Positions 1 to 8,459 of a stretch of DNA of 30,499 bases are shown here, piece by piece (position 1 is the stretch's first letter; the number at the start of each line of letters is the position of its first letter). The stretch covers positions 1 to 30,499 of the forward strand of contig CAKRYY010000034.1 of NCBI GenBank assembly GCA_934432885.1, given 5' to 3'. Below the pieces are notes generated by a model. The model was not told the DNA's origin. It did no database searches and saw only the letters and a list, made by a program, of their open reading frames with translations. The position numbers were made by a program, and so were the translations under genes. This stretch comes from an uncultured Lachnospiraceae bacterium (GTDB lineage: Bacteria > Bacillota > Clostridia > Lachnospirales > Lachnospiraceae).

Positions 1-2040
1 GTCGGCGATACGATGGGTAAGTATCATCCACATGGAGACAGCTCCATTTATGATGCGCTGGTTGTCATGAGCCAGGAGTTCAAAAAAGGGCTTCCACTGA
101 TTGATGGGCATGGTAACTTTGGCAATATAGAGGGAGACGGTGCAGCTGCAATGCGTTATACAGAGGCGCGGCTGCAGAAGATTACACAGGAAGCATTTCT
201 TGCGGATCTGGATAAGGATGTCATTGATTTTATTCCAAATTTTGACGAGACGGAAAAAGAGCCGTCCGTTTTGCCTGTCAAGATTCCAAACCTGTTAATA
301 AACGGCTCTGAGGGAATTGCGGTCGGCATGGCGACCAGCATACCGCCGCATAATCTTGGGGAAGTAATCGACGCTGTAAAAGCATATATGCAGGATCCCT
401 CCATTACGACGCAGGGACTGATGCGTTATATCAAGGGACCGGATTTCCCGACCGGAGGAATCGTAATCAATAAGTCTGAGCTGCCTGCTATTTATGAAAC
501 AGGAAGCGGTAAGATTAAGATCCGCGGCAAGGTGGAGATTGAAAAGGGAAAGGCTGGAAAAACCAATCTTGTCATTACCGAGATTCCTTATCCCATGATT
601 GGCGCAAACATTGCCAAATTTTTATCCGATGTGGCGGCGCTTGCCGAAACGAAGAAAACGCAGGATATTATTGATATTTCAAATCAGTCTTCCAAGGAAG
701 GCATCCGAATCGTCATAGAGCTGCGCAAGGATGCAGACGTGGAAAACTTTAAAAATATGCTGTATAAGAAAACCCGTCTTGAGGATACCTTTGGCGTCAA
801 TATGCTGGCGATTGCGGACGGCAGACCGGAAACGATGGGCTTAAAGCAGATTATCCGGGCAAATGTAGACTTCCAGTTTGAGGTTGCGACACGTAAATAT
901 ACGACACTGCTTGCAAAGGAGCAGGAAAAGAAGGAGATTCAGGAAGGCTTAATTAAGGCGTGCAATGTGATTGACCTGATTATCGAAATCCTGCGCGGCT
1001 CCAAAGACCGTGCAATGGCGAAAGCCTGCCTGGTGGAAGGAAAGACGGAGGGAATTCATTTCAAATCCAAGGAATCTGCGGTTATGGCACAGATGCTTCA
1101 GTTTTCTGAACGGCAGGCAAACGCTATTTTGGAAATGCGTCTGTATAAGCTGATTGGTCTTGAGATTGATGCGCTTGTGAAGGAGCATGAGGATACACTT
1201 TCCAATATTTACCGCTATGAGGATATTCTGGAACGCCGGGATTCTATGGCACAGGTCATTATAAATGAGCTTGACGCCATTAAGAAAGAATATGCAAGAC
1301 CAAGAAGAACCGTTGTCGAGGATGGAGAAGAGGCGGTATTTGAAGAAAAGAAACAGGAAGAAATGGAAGTCGTTTTCCTGATGGACCGTTTCGGATATGC
1401 AAGGACGATCGACAAGGCGGCATACGAGCGGAATCAGGAAGCGGCACAGGCAGAAAATCGTTTTGTATTTTCCTGCAAAAATACCGGCAGGATTTGTCTG
1501 TTTACCAATACCGGAACGCTCTATACGGTTAAGGTTATGGACCTGCCCTTTGGAAAATTCAGGGACAAGGGCGTACCTATTGATAATGTAAGCAATTATG
1601 ATTCCTCTGCTGAAACCATTATCTATGCGGCGAGCCAGACGGAATTGAACCTTTGCAGAATGATTTTTGCAACAAAGCTTTCCATGATAAAGGTCGTAGA
1701 TGGTGGAGAATTTGACGTAAGTAAGCGGACGGTTGCAGCGACAAAGCTGACGGAGGGCGACGAGGTGATAAGCGTGACTGCCCTGCGGGAGCAAAAGCAT
1801 ATTATTTTTCAGACGAAAAATGGGTATTTCCTGCGGTTTTTACTGGAAGAAATCCCGGAAAAGAAAAAGGGTGCCGTTGGCGTACGGGGGATGAAGCTGG
1901 CAGACGGCGATGAGGTAGAAGCAGTATATTATACACAGCAGGCGGACGAGACTGCTATTACCTATGGCAGCCGTGAACTGGAGTTAAATAAGCTGCGGCT
2001 TGGCAAAAGAGATACGAAAGGAACAAAGGTGCGCGGATAA
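1..2040 (+). CDS. parC: DNA topoisomerase IV subunit A (ParC), 5' end missing
   Basis: Type IIA topoisomerase A subunit that cuts and rejoins DNA to decatenate chromosomes, acting with ParE. The reading frame is open from base 1, so the N-terminus lies outside the window. The start of the visible part has the quinolone-pocket motif [10 protein letters not shown] and then [10 protein letters not shown], whose Tyr (codon at 157-159) is the DNA-linking residue. The Ser and Asp of the quinolone pocket are the usual sensitive-type residues. The GyrA box (QRRGGKG type) is not found in the C-terminal beta-pinwheel, where only degenerate forms such as GKFRDKG occur, so ParC fits better than GyrA. rsmD follows 2 bp downstream. 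parE is expected just upstream but cannot be seen. Main uncertainty: ParC against a second GyrA-like paralogue. Confidence 0.88.
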   Translation, partial: VGDTMGKYHPHGDSSIYDALVVMSQEFKKGLPLIDGHGNFGNIEGDGAAAMRYTEARLQKITQEAFLADLDKDVIDFIPNFDETEKEPSVLPVKIPNLLINGSEGIAVGMATSIPPHNLGEVIDAVKAYMQDPSITTQGLMRYIKGPDFPTGGIVINKSELPAIYETGSGKIKIRGKVEIEKGKAGKTNLVITEIPYPMIGANIAKFLSDVAALAETKKTQDIIDISNQSSKEGIRIVIELRKDADVENFKNMLYKKTRLEDTFGVNMLAIADGRPETMGLKQIIRANVDFQFEVATRKYTTLLAKEQEKKEIQEGLIKACNVIDLIIEILRGSKDRAMAKACLVEGKTEGIHFKSKESAVMAQMLQFSERQANAILEMRLYKLIGLEIDALVKEHEDTLSNIYRYEDILERRDSMAQVIINELDAIKKEYARPRRTVVEDGEEAVFEEKKQEEMEVVFLMDRFGYARTIDKAAYERNQEAAQAENRFVFSCKNTGRICLFTNTGTLYTVKVMDLPFGKFRDKGVPIDNVSNYDSSAETIIYAASQTELNLCRMIFATKLSMIKVVDGGEFDVSKRTVAATKLTEGDEVISVTALREQKHIIFQTKNGYFLRFLLEEIPEKKKGAVGVRGMKLADGDEVEAVYYTQQADETAITYGSRELELNKLRLGKRDTKGTKVRG

Positions 2041-2042
2041 GA

Positions 2043-2594
2043 ATGAGAGTAATTGCAGGAACAGCCCGCAGCCTGCCGCTGCGGACGCCGGAGGGAATGG
2101 GGACCAGACCGACGACGGACAGAATTAAGGAAACGCTTTTTAATATGCTGCAGCCCTATGTGCCGGGCAGCGTCTTTGTAGATTTATTCAGCGGAAGCGG
2201 TGCGATTGGGATTGAGGCACTCAGCCGGGGCGCAAAAAGCGCCTACTTTGCGGAAAATGACAGACGGGTCTGCGCTTACATCAGGGAAAATTTGAATTTT
2301 ACCAAACTGGCGGACAGGGCGACGGTATTTAACCAGGATGCGGTAAATGCGGTGGAACAGATTCACGAAAAGGAAATTGATTTGATTTTCATGGATCCAC
2401 CCTATGGCAAGGATTTGGAGCGGCAGGTGTTAAAACGGCTGCAGAATAAGAGCAGCGTAACGGAAAATACGCTGATTGTAGTAGAGGCTTTGCTGGATAC
2501 AGATTTTTCCTATCTGGAGGAGCTTGGATTTTCCCTTGTCAAGGAAAAACAGTATAAAACAAATAAGCATGTATTTATCAGGAGGAAGGCATAA
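2043..2594 (+). CDS. rsmD: 16S rRNA (guanine-N2)-methyltransferase RsmD
   Basis: SAM-dependent enzyme that methylates G966 (E. coli numbering) of 16S rRNA in the small ribosomal subunit. The 183-residue length is normal for the family. The N-terminus [18 protein letters not shown] and the following [14 protein letters not shown] are family signatures. The SAM-binding motif [18 protein letters not shown] sits near residues 48-65, and the catalytic DPPYG motif is near residues 118-122. The ATG lies 2 bp after the parC stop with a weak AAAGGTG site inside the end of parC, suggesting translational coupling. coaD starts 1 bp after the stop, which reproduces the B. subtilis order ylbH-ylbI. Confidence 0.95.
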   Translation: MRVIAGTARSLPLRTPEGMGTRPTTDRIKETLFNMLQPYVPGSVFVDLFSGSGAIGIEALSRGAKSAYFAENDRRVCAYIRENLNFTKLADRATVFNQDAVNAVEQIHEKEIDLIFMDPPYGKDLERQVLKRLQNKSSVTENTLIVVEALLDTDFSYLEELGFSLVKEKQYKTNKHVFIRRKA

Positions 2595-2595
2595 G

Positions 2596-3081
2596 ATGAA
2601 GGCTGCAATTTATCCCGGAAGTTTTGACCCTGTTACTTATGGACATCTGGATATTATACGGAGAGCTGCGGATATTTTTGACGAATTAACGATTAGTGTT
2701 TTGAATAATGTCAATAAGACGCCATTGTTTTCTGTTGAGGAACGTGTTAAGATACTAGAAGAAGCGACGAAGGACATTCCGAATGTCAGGATTGAATCTT
2801 TCAGTGGATTGCTTGTGGATTATGCAAAGCAGAGAGACGTCCGGGTTATCGTAAGGGGACTGAGGGCGATTACGGATTTTGAGTACGAGCTTCAGAATGC
2901 GCAGACAAACCGGCTGCTCTCCAAAGAAAAGCTCGATACGATGTTCTTTACCACAAGCCTTGAATATGCGTACTTAAGCTCTACGACAGTAAAGGAAATT
3001 GCCAGCTTTGGCGGCGATATTTCCGGCTGCGTCCCAGAGTTTGTCGCAGAGCGAATCTACCGGAAATACGGAATACGTTAA
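2596..3081 (+). CDS. coaD: Phosphopantetheine adenylyltransferase (PPAT)
   Basis: Penultimate step of coenzyme A synthesis: transfers AMP from ATP to 4'-phosphopantetheine, giving dephospho-CoA, in the cytosol. The 161-residue product has the nucleotidyltransferase signature [16 protein letters not shown] at its N-terminus, with the HIGH-like GHLD motif. It also has the [12 protein letters not shown] segment and the C-terminal [14 protein letters not shown] motif. The chosen ATG at 2596 follows AGGAGG at 2580-2585. The open frame extends upstream to 2524 inside rsmD, but that longer start would add residues foreign to the family. It sits between rsmD and a coiled-coil gene, as in other Firmicutes. 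Confidence 0.97.
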   Translation: MKAAIYPGSFDPVTYGHLDIIRRAADIFDELTISVLNNVNKTPLFSVEERVKILEEATKDIPNVRIESFSGLLVDYAKQRDVRVIVRGLRAITDFEYELQNAQTNRLLSKEKLDTMFFTTSLEYAYLSSTTVKEIASFGGDISGCVPEFVAERIYRKYGIR

Positions 3082-3103
3082 ATAAAAGCGGGGAGAAGCA
3101 AGT

Positions 3104-3709
3104 ATGAGCAGTAAAATAGAACAGCTAATTGATGAAATAGAGGAATATATTGACGGTTGCAAATACCAGCCCCTGTCAAATACAAAGATTATTGTAAACA
3201 AAGAGGAAATTGACGAGCTGCTCCGGGAACTTCGTATGAAGACACCGGATGAGATTAAGCGTTATCAGAAAATCATCAGCAACAAGGAAGCCATTTTAAA
3301 CGATGCAAAGGAAAAGGCAGAGGCGCTGATTAACGCGGCAACTGTGCAGACGAATGAGCTGATTAACGAGCATGAAATCATGCAGCAGGCGTATGCGCAG
3401 GCAAATGAGGTCGTGACAATGGCGACAAAGCAGGCGCAGGAAATTCTGGACAATGCAACGATTGAGGCAAATAATGTAAAGGCAGCGGCGATGCAGTATA
3501 CAGATGATATCCTGGGCAATCTGGAGACAATTATCGCACATTCTATGGAGAGCACCTCACAGCAGTTTGAAAAGACAGTTTCTGCACTGCAGAACTGCAT
3601 GGACATTGTAAAGTCTAACCGGATGGAGTTGCATCCGGCAGATGTAGAGGCGCAGGCTGAACAGGGCGAGATTGCAGAGGGCGAAGGCATCAATCTGGAT
3701 ATGATGTAA
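3104..3709 (+). CDS. Coiled-coil protein of unknown function downstream of coaD
   Basis: A 201-residue, Ala/Glu/Gln/Asn-rich protein with no signal peptide and no membrane helix. It appears to be largely alpha-helical: residues about 55-165 show long heptad-compatible runs such as ILNDAKEKAEALINAA and ATKQAQEILDNATIEAN. This is the composition of DivIVA-like or ATPase-stalk (subunit H/E-like) coiled coils. An acidic tail follows. No catalytic motif is visible. The AAGCAAG stretch before the ATG is a poor ribosome site, with GGGGAGAAG at 3090-3098 the better one. The position between coaD and a secreted amidase suggests, as inference only, a role in envelope or cell-division organisation. Confidence 0.75.
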   Translation: MSSKIEQLIDEIEEYIDGCKYQPLSNTKIIVNKEEIDELLRELRMKTPDEIKRYQKIISNKEAILNDAKEKAEALINAATVQTNELINEHEIMQQAYAQANEVVTMATKQAQEILDNATIEANNVKAAAMQYTDDILGNLETIIAHSMESTSQQFEKTVSALQNCMDIVKSNRMELHPADVEAQAEQGEIAEGEGINLDMM

Positions 3710-3725
3710 ACAAGTGGAGACTTTT

Positions 3726-4760
3726 ATGAAATTTTTGAGACAAGCTGCGGCGTGCCTGTTGGTAGCCGCAATTTTTCTATGTGAACCAACACAGTTAATC
3801 AGTCAGGCAGCCGCGCAGACGGGGACTGAACAACAAAATATAACGATTATGATTGACCCTGGACATGGCGGAAGAAATCTTGGCGGGCAGGTTCCCGGCA
3901 TTGAGGAAAAAAATATTACGTTTATGACAGCGGTTGCCATGAAGGAAGAATTGGAAAAATATGAGGGCATTACTGTATTGATGACCCGTTATGAGGATAC
4001 GGAGCTTTCCCTGCAGCAGCGCGCACAGCTTGCGGCAGAAGCAGGTGCGGATTTCTTTTTCAGTCTGCACTATAACAAATCCGTATCAGGACGGCTCTAT
4101 GGCGCTGAGGTATGGATTCCTTCTCTTGGCGAAAATTACAGCAAGGCGTATGCCTGCGGCGACCTTATCTTAAATGAACTCTGCGACGGCTATGGCCTGT
4201 ACCGCAGAGGCATTAAGACAAAGCTCGGAAATGGCGGATTGGATTATTATGGTGTTATTAGGGGCGCAACCTCATTTGGAATTCCGTCTATGATTATTGA
4301 ACACTGCCACATGGAAAATGTTGAAGATATTCCTTTTTATAACAGCCCTGAAAAAATCAAAAAGCTGGGCGTTTTGGATGCAACCGGCATCGCAAAGTAT
4401 TTTGGACTGCGCTCTGAAAAGCTGGGCGTGGACTATTCTTCGGTAGCACGGACACAGGTGGCTGCTCCAGTGCTTCCAGTGGGACAGGATCTTACGCCGC
4501 CTGAAACAGCGCAGATTGTTTCTGCTGCAAAAACTGGGAATACGATTAAAGCCAGACTGCGTGGTATGGATGCGCAGAGTCCGATTCTGTATTATGATTA
4601 CAGCTTAGATGGCGGTGTGAACTGGTCGGCATTACAGAGATGGAACAGCCCGGGTGCTGATTATGATATAACCATTCCAGCAGATGCTTCTTCGCTCACG
4701 GTTCGTATTTATAATCAGTATGACCTTGCAACAATGTCACAGACAGTTGCTTTGAAATAA
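3726..4760 (+). CDS. Secreted N-acetylmuramoyl-L-alanine amidase (Amidase_3)
   Basis: Zinc amidase that cuts the bond between N-acetylmuramic acid and the L-Ala of the peptidoglycan stem, acting outside the membrane. A signal peptide or anchor (FLRQAAACLLVAAIFLC) spans residues 3-19. The zinc ligands of the Amidase_3 fold can be followed: His47 in DPGHGG, Glu61 in IEEKN and His115 in SLHYN. The catalytic Glu191 is in MIIEHCH. Residues about 250-344 form a beta-rich tail of unknown type containing YYDYSLDGGVNW. I chose ATG 3726, preceded by GTGGAG at 3714-3719. A GTG at 3714 is in frame but would consume the ribosome site. It converges on ylbJ with only 3 bp between stops and no terminator. 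Confidence 0.88.
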   Translation: MKFLRQAAACLLVAAIFLCEPTQLISQAAAQTGTEQQNITIMIDPGHGGRNLGGQVPGIEEKNITFMTAVAMKEELEKYEGITVLMTRYEDTELSLQQRAQLAAEAGADFFFSLHYNKSVSGRLYGAEVWIPSLGENYSKAYACGDLILNELCDGYGLYRRGIKTKLGNGGLDYYGVIRGATSFGIPSMIIEHCHMENVEDIPFYNSPEKIKKLGVLDATGIAKYFGLRSEKLGVDYSSVARTQVAAPVLPVGQDLTPPETAQIVSAAKTGNTIKARLRGMDAQSPILYYDYSLDGGVNWSALQRWNSPGADYDITIPADASSLTVRIYNQYDLATMSQTVALK

Positions 4761-4763
4761 TGC

Positions 4764-5750
4764 TTACCGCAGAAATAGTCTGAAACAGGCGCTATAATAA
4801 AGAAAGCTCAGAATACTCTGTAAAAGCTTATGAAAGGCGTATGGCTTTAGCGGCAGGTCTGTACCGGACAGCATGCCTGAGGTCTGTGCAATGCAGGAAA
4901 GACCGCCAAAGGGCAGAAAGGTTAAAATCATAAGCGGATGTGCGCTTCCCGCATGGGAAATGCCGCCGGTAATCTCAAGAAACAGTCTGAGTAAAACGCC
5001 AGCAGTGTGTGAAAAAGGAGTGTTCTCTGGCAGAAAAAGCGTCGGCAGAAGATTTAACAGATTAAAAAAAATCATATAACCTCCCAGTTTTGTAATGTTT
5101 TCGGCAGCAAGCGAGACTGACTGATCAAGAACATTCCAGAAAGCTGGGGGGTTTTGTATTTTGATACAGTCCTGTGCAGGTGCATACGACTGTTTAAAGC
5201 GTCTGCTCTTAAGACGGCACAGACAGGCTCCATAGCAGAGAGGAATTCCATACATTCCAAACAGATAGAAGCCGACAGGAACTTCATGCGGCAGGAAGGG
5301 CAGCACAAAGCCGGTAAAAAATACGGGACCGATATTATTACAGAAGGAAAGCAAAAGCTCAGCCTCGGACCTTGCAAGCATTTTAAGGCGGTACATGTCT
5401 GCCGTAATTTTTGCTCCCATTGGAAAACCGCATAAAAATCCAATGACAACACAATACAGACAACGGTCATTTACTGCAAGAAGCGGATACAAAAAGGGAC
5501 GAAAGGGCTTTGCAAAATTTTCTGCAAGTCCCAGACCAAGCAGCATGCCGGAAAGCACCATAAAGGGAAAAAGCGTTGGAATCATCTTTGAAAACCATAT
5601 ATTCAGACCATCCGCAGCATAAGAAAGGGCGATGGCTGGATATCGTAAAATGGCGGCGGTCAATACGGAAAAAGCAGCCAGAAGAATGGAATTTTTTATA
5701 AATTTTTGCAGGAAAACCACCCCAAAGATGCAAAAATGATGTATACTCAT
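4764..5750 (-). CDS. ylbJ: Sporulation integral membrane protein YlbJ
   Basis: Multi-spanning membrane protein of the nucleoside-recognition (Gate) superfamily. In B. subtilis, YlbJ is needed for normal spore heat resistance and its substrate is unknown. Family motifs are GFLCGFPMGAKITADMYR, SFCNNIGPVFFTGFV and a late FGGLSCIAQTSGM segment. At least seven hydrophobic stretches are present. The 328-residue length assumes ATG at 5750. TTG 5762 and GTG 5720 are other in-frame starts, and none has a convincing ribosome site. B. subtilis keeps the order ylbH(rsmD)-ylbI(coaD)-ylbJ. Here the gene is in the same neighbourhood but inverted, with only 24 bp between its start and that of the divergent pseudouridine synthase gene. 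Confidence 0.85.
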   Translation of the reverse strand: MSIHHFCIFGVVFLQKFIKNSILLAAFSVLTAAILRYPAIALSYAADGLNIWFSKMIPTLFPFMVLSGMLLGLGLAENFAKPFRPFLYPLLAVNDRCLYCVVIGFLCGFPMGAKITADMYRLKMLARSEAELLLSFCNNIGPVFFTGFVLPFLPHEVPVGFYLFGMYGIPLCYGACLCRLKSRRFKQSYAPAQDCIKIQNPPAFWNVLDQSVSLAAENITKLGGYMIFFNLLNLLPTLFLPENTPFSHTAGVLLRLFLEITGGISHAGSAHPLMILTFLPFGGLSCIAQTSGMLSGTDLPLKPYAFHKLLQSILSFLYYSACFRLFLR

Positions 5751-5774
5751 AAATATGTGCAAGGAGAAGGATTC

Positions 5775-6482
5775 ATGCGCCTTGATAAATATCTTACAGA
5801 CGCCGGTATCGGCACGCGCAGGCAGGTAAAAGAATATATCCGCAAAGGGCTTGTTGCGGTAGATGGAAAAAAGGAAACCGCTTCTGACAGAAAAATTACA
5901 GAGGGAACTGTAACAGTTACTTTTGAGGGCGAAGAGGTTTTGCTGCAGCAGTTTGTTTACTATATGTTAAATAAACCTGCCGGATATGTCAGCGCAACGA
6001 GAGATACAAGGGAAAAAACAGTATTGGAGCTTTTGCCCGTAAAAGCAAGGAAAGATATTTTCCCGGTTGGCAGACTTGATAAGGATACGGAAGGGCTTTT
6101 GCTTTTGACAAATGATGGGGCGCTGGCGCACAGGCTGCTTTCGCCCAGAAAGCATGTGGAAAAGCAATATCTGGCAGTACTGGAAAAGGAGCTTTCAGAG
6201 GAAGCAATCCAAAATCTCATAACAGGCGTTCATATTGGAGATGAAAAGCTGACAAAGCCTGCTGCCTTTGCATGGCAGGATAAAGAAAATAAAGAAGCGC
6301 TTCTGACGATAACAGAAGGCAGGTTTCATCAGGTAAAAAGGATGTTTGAAGCGGTCGGAAACAGGGTACTGTATTTAAAAAGACTGCGGATGGGAACGCT
6401 CTGCCTGGATGAAACGCTGAAAGGCGGAGAATACCGCACACTTACGCAGGAGGAAATAGAGGAGTTACAGAACTTATGCTAA
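5775..6482 (+). CDS. RsuA/RluB-family pseudouridine synthase
   Basis: Isomerises a specific uridine to pseudouridine in rRNA. The 235-residue protein has an N-terminal S4 RNA-binding domain (MRLDKYLTDAGIGTRRQVKEY). The catalytic domain carries VGRLDKDTEGLLLLTNDG, whose Asp in RLDKDTEG is the nucleophile, and the late motif TEGRFHQVKRMFEAVGN, typical of the RsuA/RluB/E/F group. The length fits RsuA-like 16S enzymes slightly better than the longer RluB, so the target site is left open. The ATG at 5775 follows AAGGAGAAGG at 5761-5770. The frame extends back to 5706, but this adds non-family sequence. The last 7 bases overlap the next gene. Confidence 0.9.
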   Translation: MRLDKYLTDAGIGTRRQVKEYIRKGLVAVDGKKETASDRKITEGTVTVTFEGEEVLLQQFVYYMLNKPAGYVSATRDTREKTVLELLPVKARKDIFPVGRLDKDTEGLLLLTNDGALAHRLLSPRKHVEKQYLAVLEKELSEEAIQNLITGVHIGDEKLTKPAAFAWQDKENKEALLTITEGRFHQVKRMFEAVGNRVLYLKRLRMGTLCLDETLKGGEYRTLTQEEIEELQNLC

Positions 6483-7123
6483 AGGATAAAGAGGCTGTTA
6501 TTTTTGATATGGACGGCTCCCTTGTGGATTCCATGTGGGTCTGGAAGGAAATAGACATTGCTTATCTTGGGAAATTTCATCTTACGATACCGGAGGATTT
6601 ACAAAGACAAATCGAAGGAATGAGCTTCACAGAAACTGCGGTATATTTTAAGGAACGGTTTTCCCTGCCCTGTACAGTGGAAGAAATTAAGGCGGACTGG
6701 AATCAGATGGCATGGGAAATGTACCGGACGAGAGTTATGCCAAAGCCCGGTGCCATTGATTTTTTAGAACATTGTAAAAAACAGAATATTAAGCTTGGTA
6801 TCGCGACAAGCAATTCAAGGCCGATTGTCGATATGGTATTAAAGGAGAGAGGAATTGCCGCATATTTTTCCTGTATTATGACGGGTTGCGAAGCCAAAAA
6901 AGGAAAGCCTGCACCGGATGTTTATCTGCTGACGGCTGAGCAGCTGCAGGTTGTACCGGAAAAATGTCTTGTATTTGAGGACATTGTATCCGGAATTTTA
7001 GCGGGAAAGGCTGCCGGAATGGAGGTCTGTGCAGTAGAGGATGCGTATTCGGCATACCAGAGAGAAGAAAAAAAGAAACTTGCAGATTACTATATTCAGG
7101 ATTTCAGGGAGATTACACTATGA
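6476..7123 (+). CDS. HAD-superfamily phosphatase, beta-phosphoglucomutase-like
   Basis: Predicted cytosolic phosphohydrolase or phosphosugar mutase of HAD subfamily IA, 215 residues. Motif I is FDMDGSLVDS with nucleophile Asp11 and general acid Asp13. The family usually has Thr where this protein has Ser15. Motif II is GIATSNSR, motif III the Lys in AKKGKPAPDVY, and motif IV VFEDIVSGILAGKAAG. A helical cap (about residues 18-85) lies between motifs I and II, as in phosphoglycolate phosphatase and beta-phosphoglucomutase relatives. The substrate cannot be assigned. The start overlaps the preceding gene by 7 bp, and the stop overlaps the SDR gene by 4 bp, so the genes are probably coupled. Confidence 0.85.
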   Translation: MLKDKEAVIFDMDGSLVDSMWVWKEIDIAYLGKFHLTIPEDLQRQIEGMSFTETAVYFKERFSLPCTVEEIKADWNQMAWEMYRTRVMPKPGAIDFLEHCKKQNIKLGIATSNSRPIVDMVLKERGIAAYFSCIMTGCEAKKGKPAPDVYLLTAEQLQVVPEKCLVFEDIVSGILAGKAAGMEVCAVEDAYSAYQREEKKKLADYYIQDFREITL

Positions 7124-7884
7124 ATGTTGTTATAATAACAGGCGCTTCCTCGGGAATGGGACAGGAATTTGCGCTGCAGTTGGATGCAATCTTTCACAAT
7201 ATGGATGAAATCTGGTTGATTGCCAGAAGAGAAGAACGTCTTGAAGCGCTTTCAAAGGCGCTTCGCACCAAAAGCCGCATCATTGCGATGGATATCACAG
7301 ACTCCTTTTATATGGAGCAGTTTGATAAGATATTAAAGCTCTCAAGGCCGAATGTCCGTATGCTGGTAAACTGTGCGGGCTTTGGCTTGATGGGAGGGTT
7401 TACTAAGATTTCCATGCAGGAGCAGCTATCCATGCTGCGCCTGAACTGTATCGCACTTACGGAGATGACCTATCGCTGTCTGCTCTATATGCACAAAAAT
7501 GCAAGAATCATTCAGCTTGCATCGAGCGCAGCATTTCTTCCGCAGGCAAATTTTGCGGTTTATGCGGCGAGCAAGGCTTATGTACTCAGCTTTTCGCAGG
7601 CATTGAATCAGGAACTGAGAAAACGGCAGATATTTGTAACAAGCGTCTGTCCCGGACCTGTAGATACGGAATTTTTTGATATAGCCGAAAAATATGGAAA
7701 GACGCTTTCTGTAAAAAAGCTGACAATGGTAACGGCAGACCGTGTTGTAAAGCAGGCAATCAAAGATTCCTATCATAAAAAGGCGCTTTCTGTATGCAGC
7801 CTTCCGATTAAGGCATTTCATGGGCTTACGAAACTGCTGCCACATTCACTGATTTTCCATGTAATGAGGATGATGTACAGATGA
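7120..7884 (+). CDS. Short-chain dehydrogenase/reductase (SDR)
   Basis: NAD(P)-dependent oxidoreductase with a Rossmann fold, 254 residues. The cofactor loop ITGASSGMGQEFA is at residues 6-18, NCAGFG follows near residue 88, the catalytic Ser is in QLASSAAFLP, and the YAASK motif supplies catalytic Tyr and Lys. CPGPVDTEFF comes after it, as in classical SDRs. An Arg-rich segment after beta-2 (ARREERLE) suggests NADPH preference, as inference. The C-terminus (about residues 220-254) is hydrophobic and basic and may touch the membrane, as in DltE/YqjQ-like SDRs. It has 4-bp ATGA overlaps with both neighbours. The substrate is unknown. Confidence 0.85.
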   Translation: MNVVIITGASSGMGQEFALQLDAIFHNMDEIWLIARREERLEALSKALRTKSRIIAMDITDSFYMEQFDKILKLSRPNVRMLVNCAGFGLMGGFTKISMQEQLSMLRLNCIALTEMTYRCLLYMHKNARIIQLASSAAFLPQANFAVYAASKAYVLSFSQALNQELRKRQIFVTSVCPGPVDTEFFDIAEKYGKTLSVKKLTMVTADRVVKQAIKDSYHKKALSVCSLPIKAFHGLTKLLPHSLIFHVMRMMYR

Positions 7885-8447
7885 AAAAAACAGAAAAGGG
7901 ATGTTTTGGATATTTAAAAAGACAAAGAGTCGTGGAGTGGGTAAAAACCGTTCTTTATTTTGCACTTCCGATTGCGCTTTTTGTCATGGGACTGATCAGT
8001 ACGGGAACCAGAAAAAATCTGCTGACGATCGTCGCCGTTCTTGGCTGTCTTCCCGCAAGCAAAAGTCTTGTGGAAGCAATTATGTATCAAAGAGCAAAAA
8101 GCTGCTCTGATGCCTGCTATGAAGCTGCGACAAAGGCAGCGGGTGATACGAAGCTTCTGTTTGATTTATATCTGACGAGCTATCAGAAGAATTTTCAGAT
8201 CAGTGCGCTTGCGATTAAGAATAATGCACTCTGCGGCTATACGGAGGATGCGCGCTGTGATTTGAGTGCAGGAGAAAAGCACATTACAGAGCAGCTGCAG
8301 CAGAGTGGTTATGGCGGACTGGTTGTAAAATTGTTTTCAGAGGAAGATAAGTTTCAGGAGCGGCTTTTGCAGCTTGGCGCTCTGCCGGAAAAAAATGCAG
8401 AAAAAGAGACTGCGATTGCACAGGTTATTTGCAGCATTTCTCTGTAG
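7881..8447 (+). CDS. Predicted membrane protein, two N-terminal helices, unknown function
   Basis: A 188-residue protein not matched to a named family. A basic N-terminus (KRQRVVEWVK) precedes two hydrophobic helices at about residues 22-42 (VLYFALPIALFVMGLIST) and 46-64 (NLLTIVAVLGCLPASKSLV). A soluble domain of about 120 residues follows, probably cytosolic by the positive-inside rule. The soluble part contains KLLFDLYLTSYQKNFQISALAIKNN and no obvious catalytic motif. It starts within the SDR stop (ATGA overlap), and the next gene begins 12 bp downstream, so it belongs to the same transcription unit. It could be a scaffold or regulator, but nothing in the sequence shows this. Confidence 0.75.
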   Translation: MKKTEKGCFGYLKRQRVVEWVKTVLYFALPIALFVMGLISTGTRKNLLTIVAVLGCLPASKSLVEAIMYQRAKSCSDACYEAATKAAGDTKLLFDLYLTSYQKNFQISALAIKNNALCGYTEDARCDLSAGEKHITEQLQQSGYGGLVVKLFSEEDKFQERLLQLGALPEKNAEKETAIAQVICSISL

Positions 8448-8459
8448 TGGGAGGAAGTC

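Noticed and set aside
949..1800. A 283-codon open frame on the - strand inside parC
   Set aside because: It is antisense to conserved ParC sequence and resembles no protein family; it is treated as a shadow frame.
1..2040. Gyrase subunit A instead of ParC
   Set aside because: No QRRGGKG-type GyrA box is seen in the C-terminal domain, and the rsmD neighbour is unlike the gyrB-gyrA locus. A GyrA-like paralogue is not fully excluded.
5700..5775. Mother-cell (sigma-E-like) promoter for ylbJ and a promoter for the RsuA-type gene
   Set aside because: CACATATTT on the - strand and TATACT at 5742-5747 on the + strand are suggestive, but neither has a partner element at the right distance.
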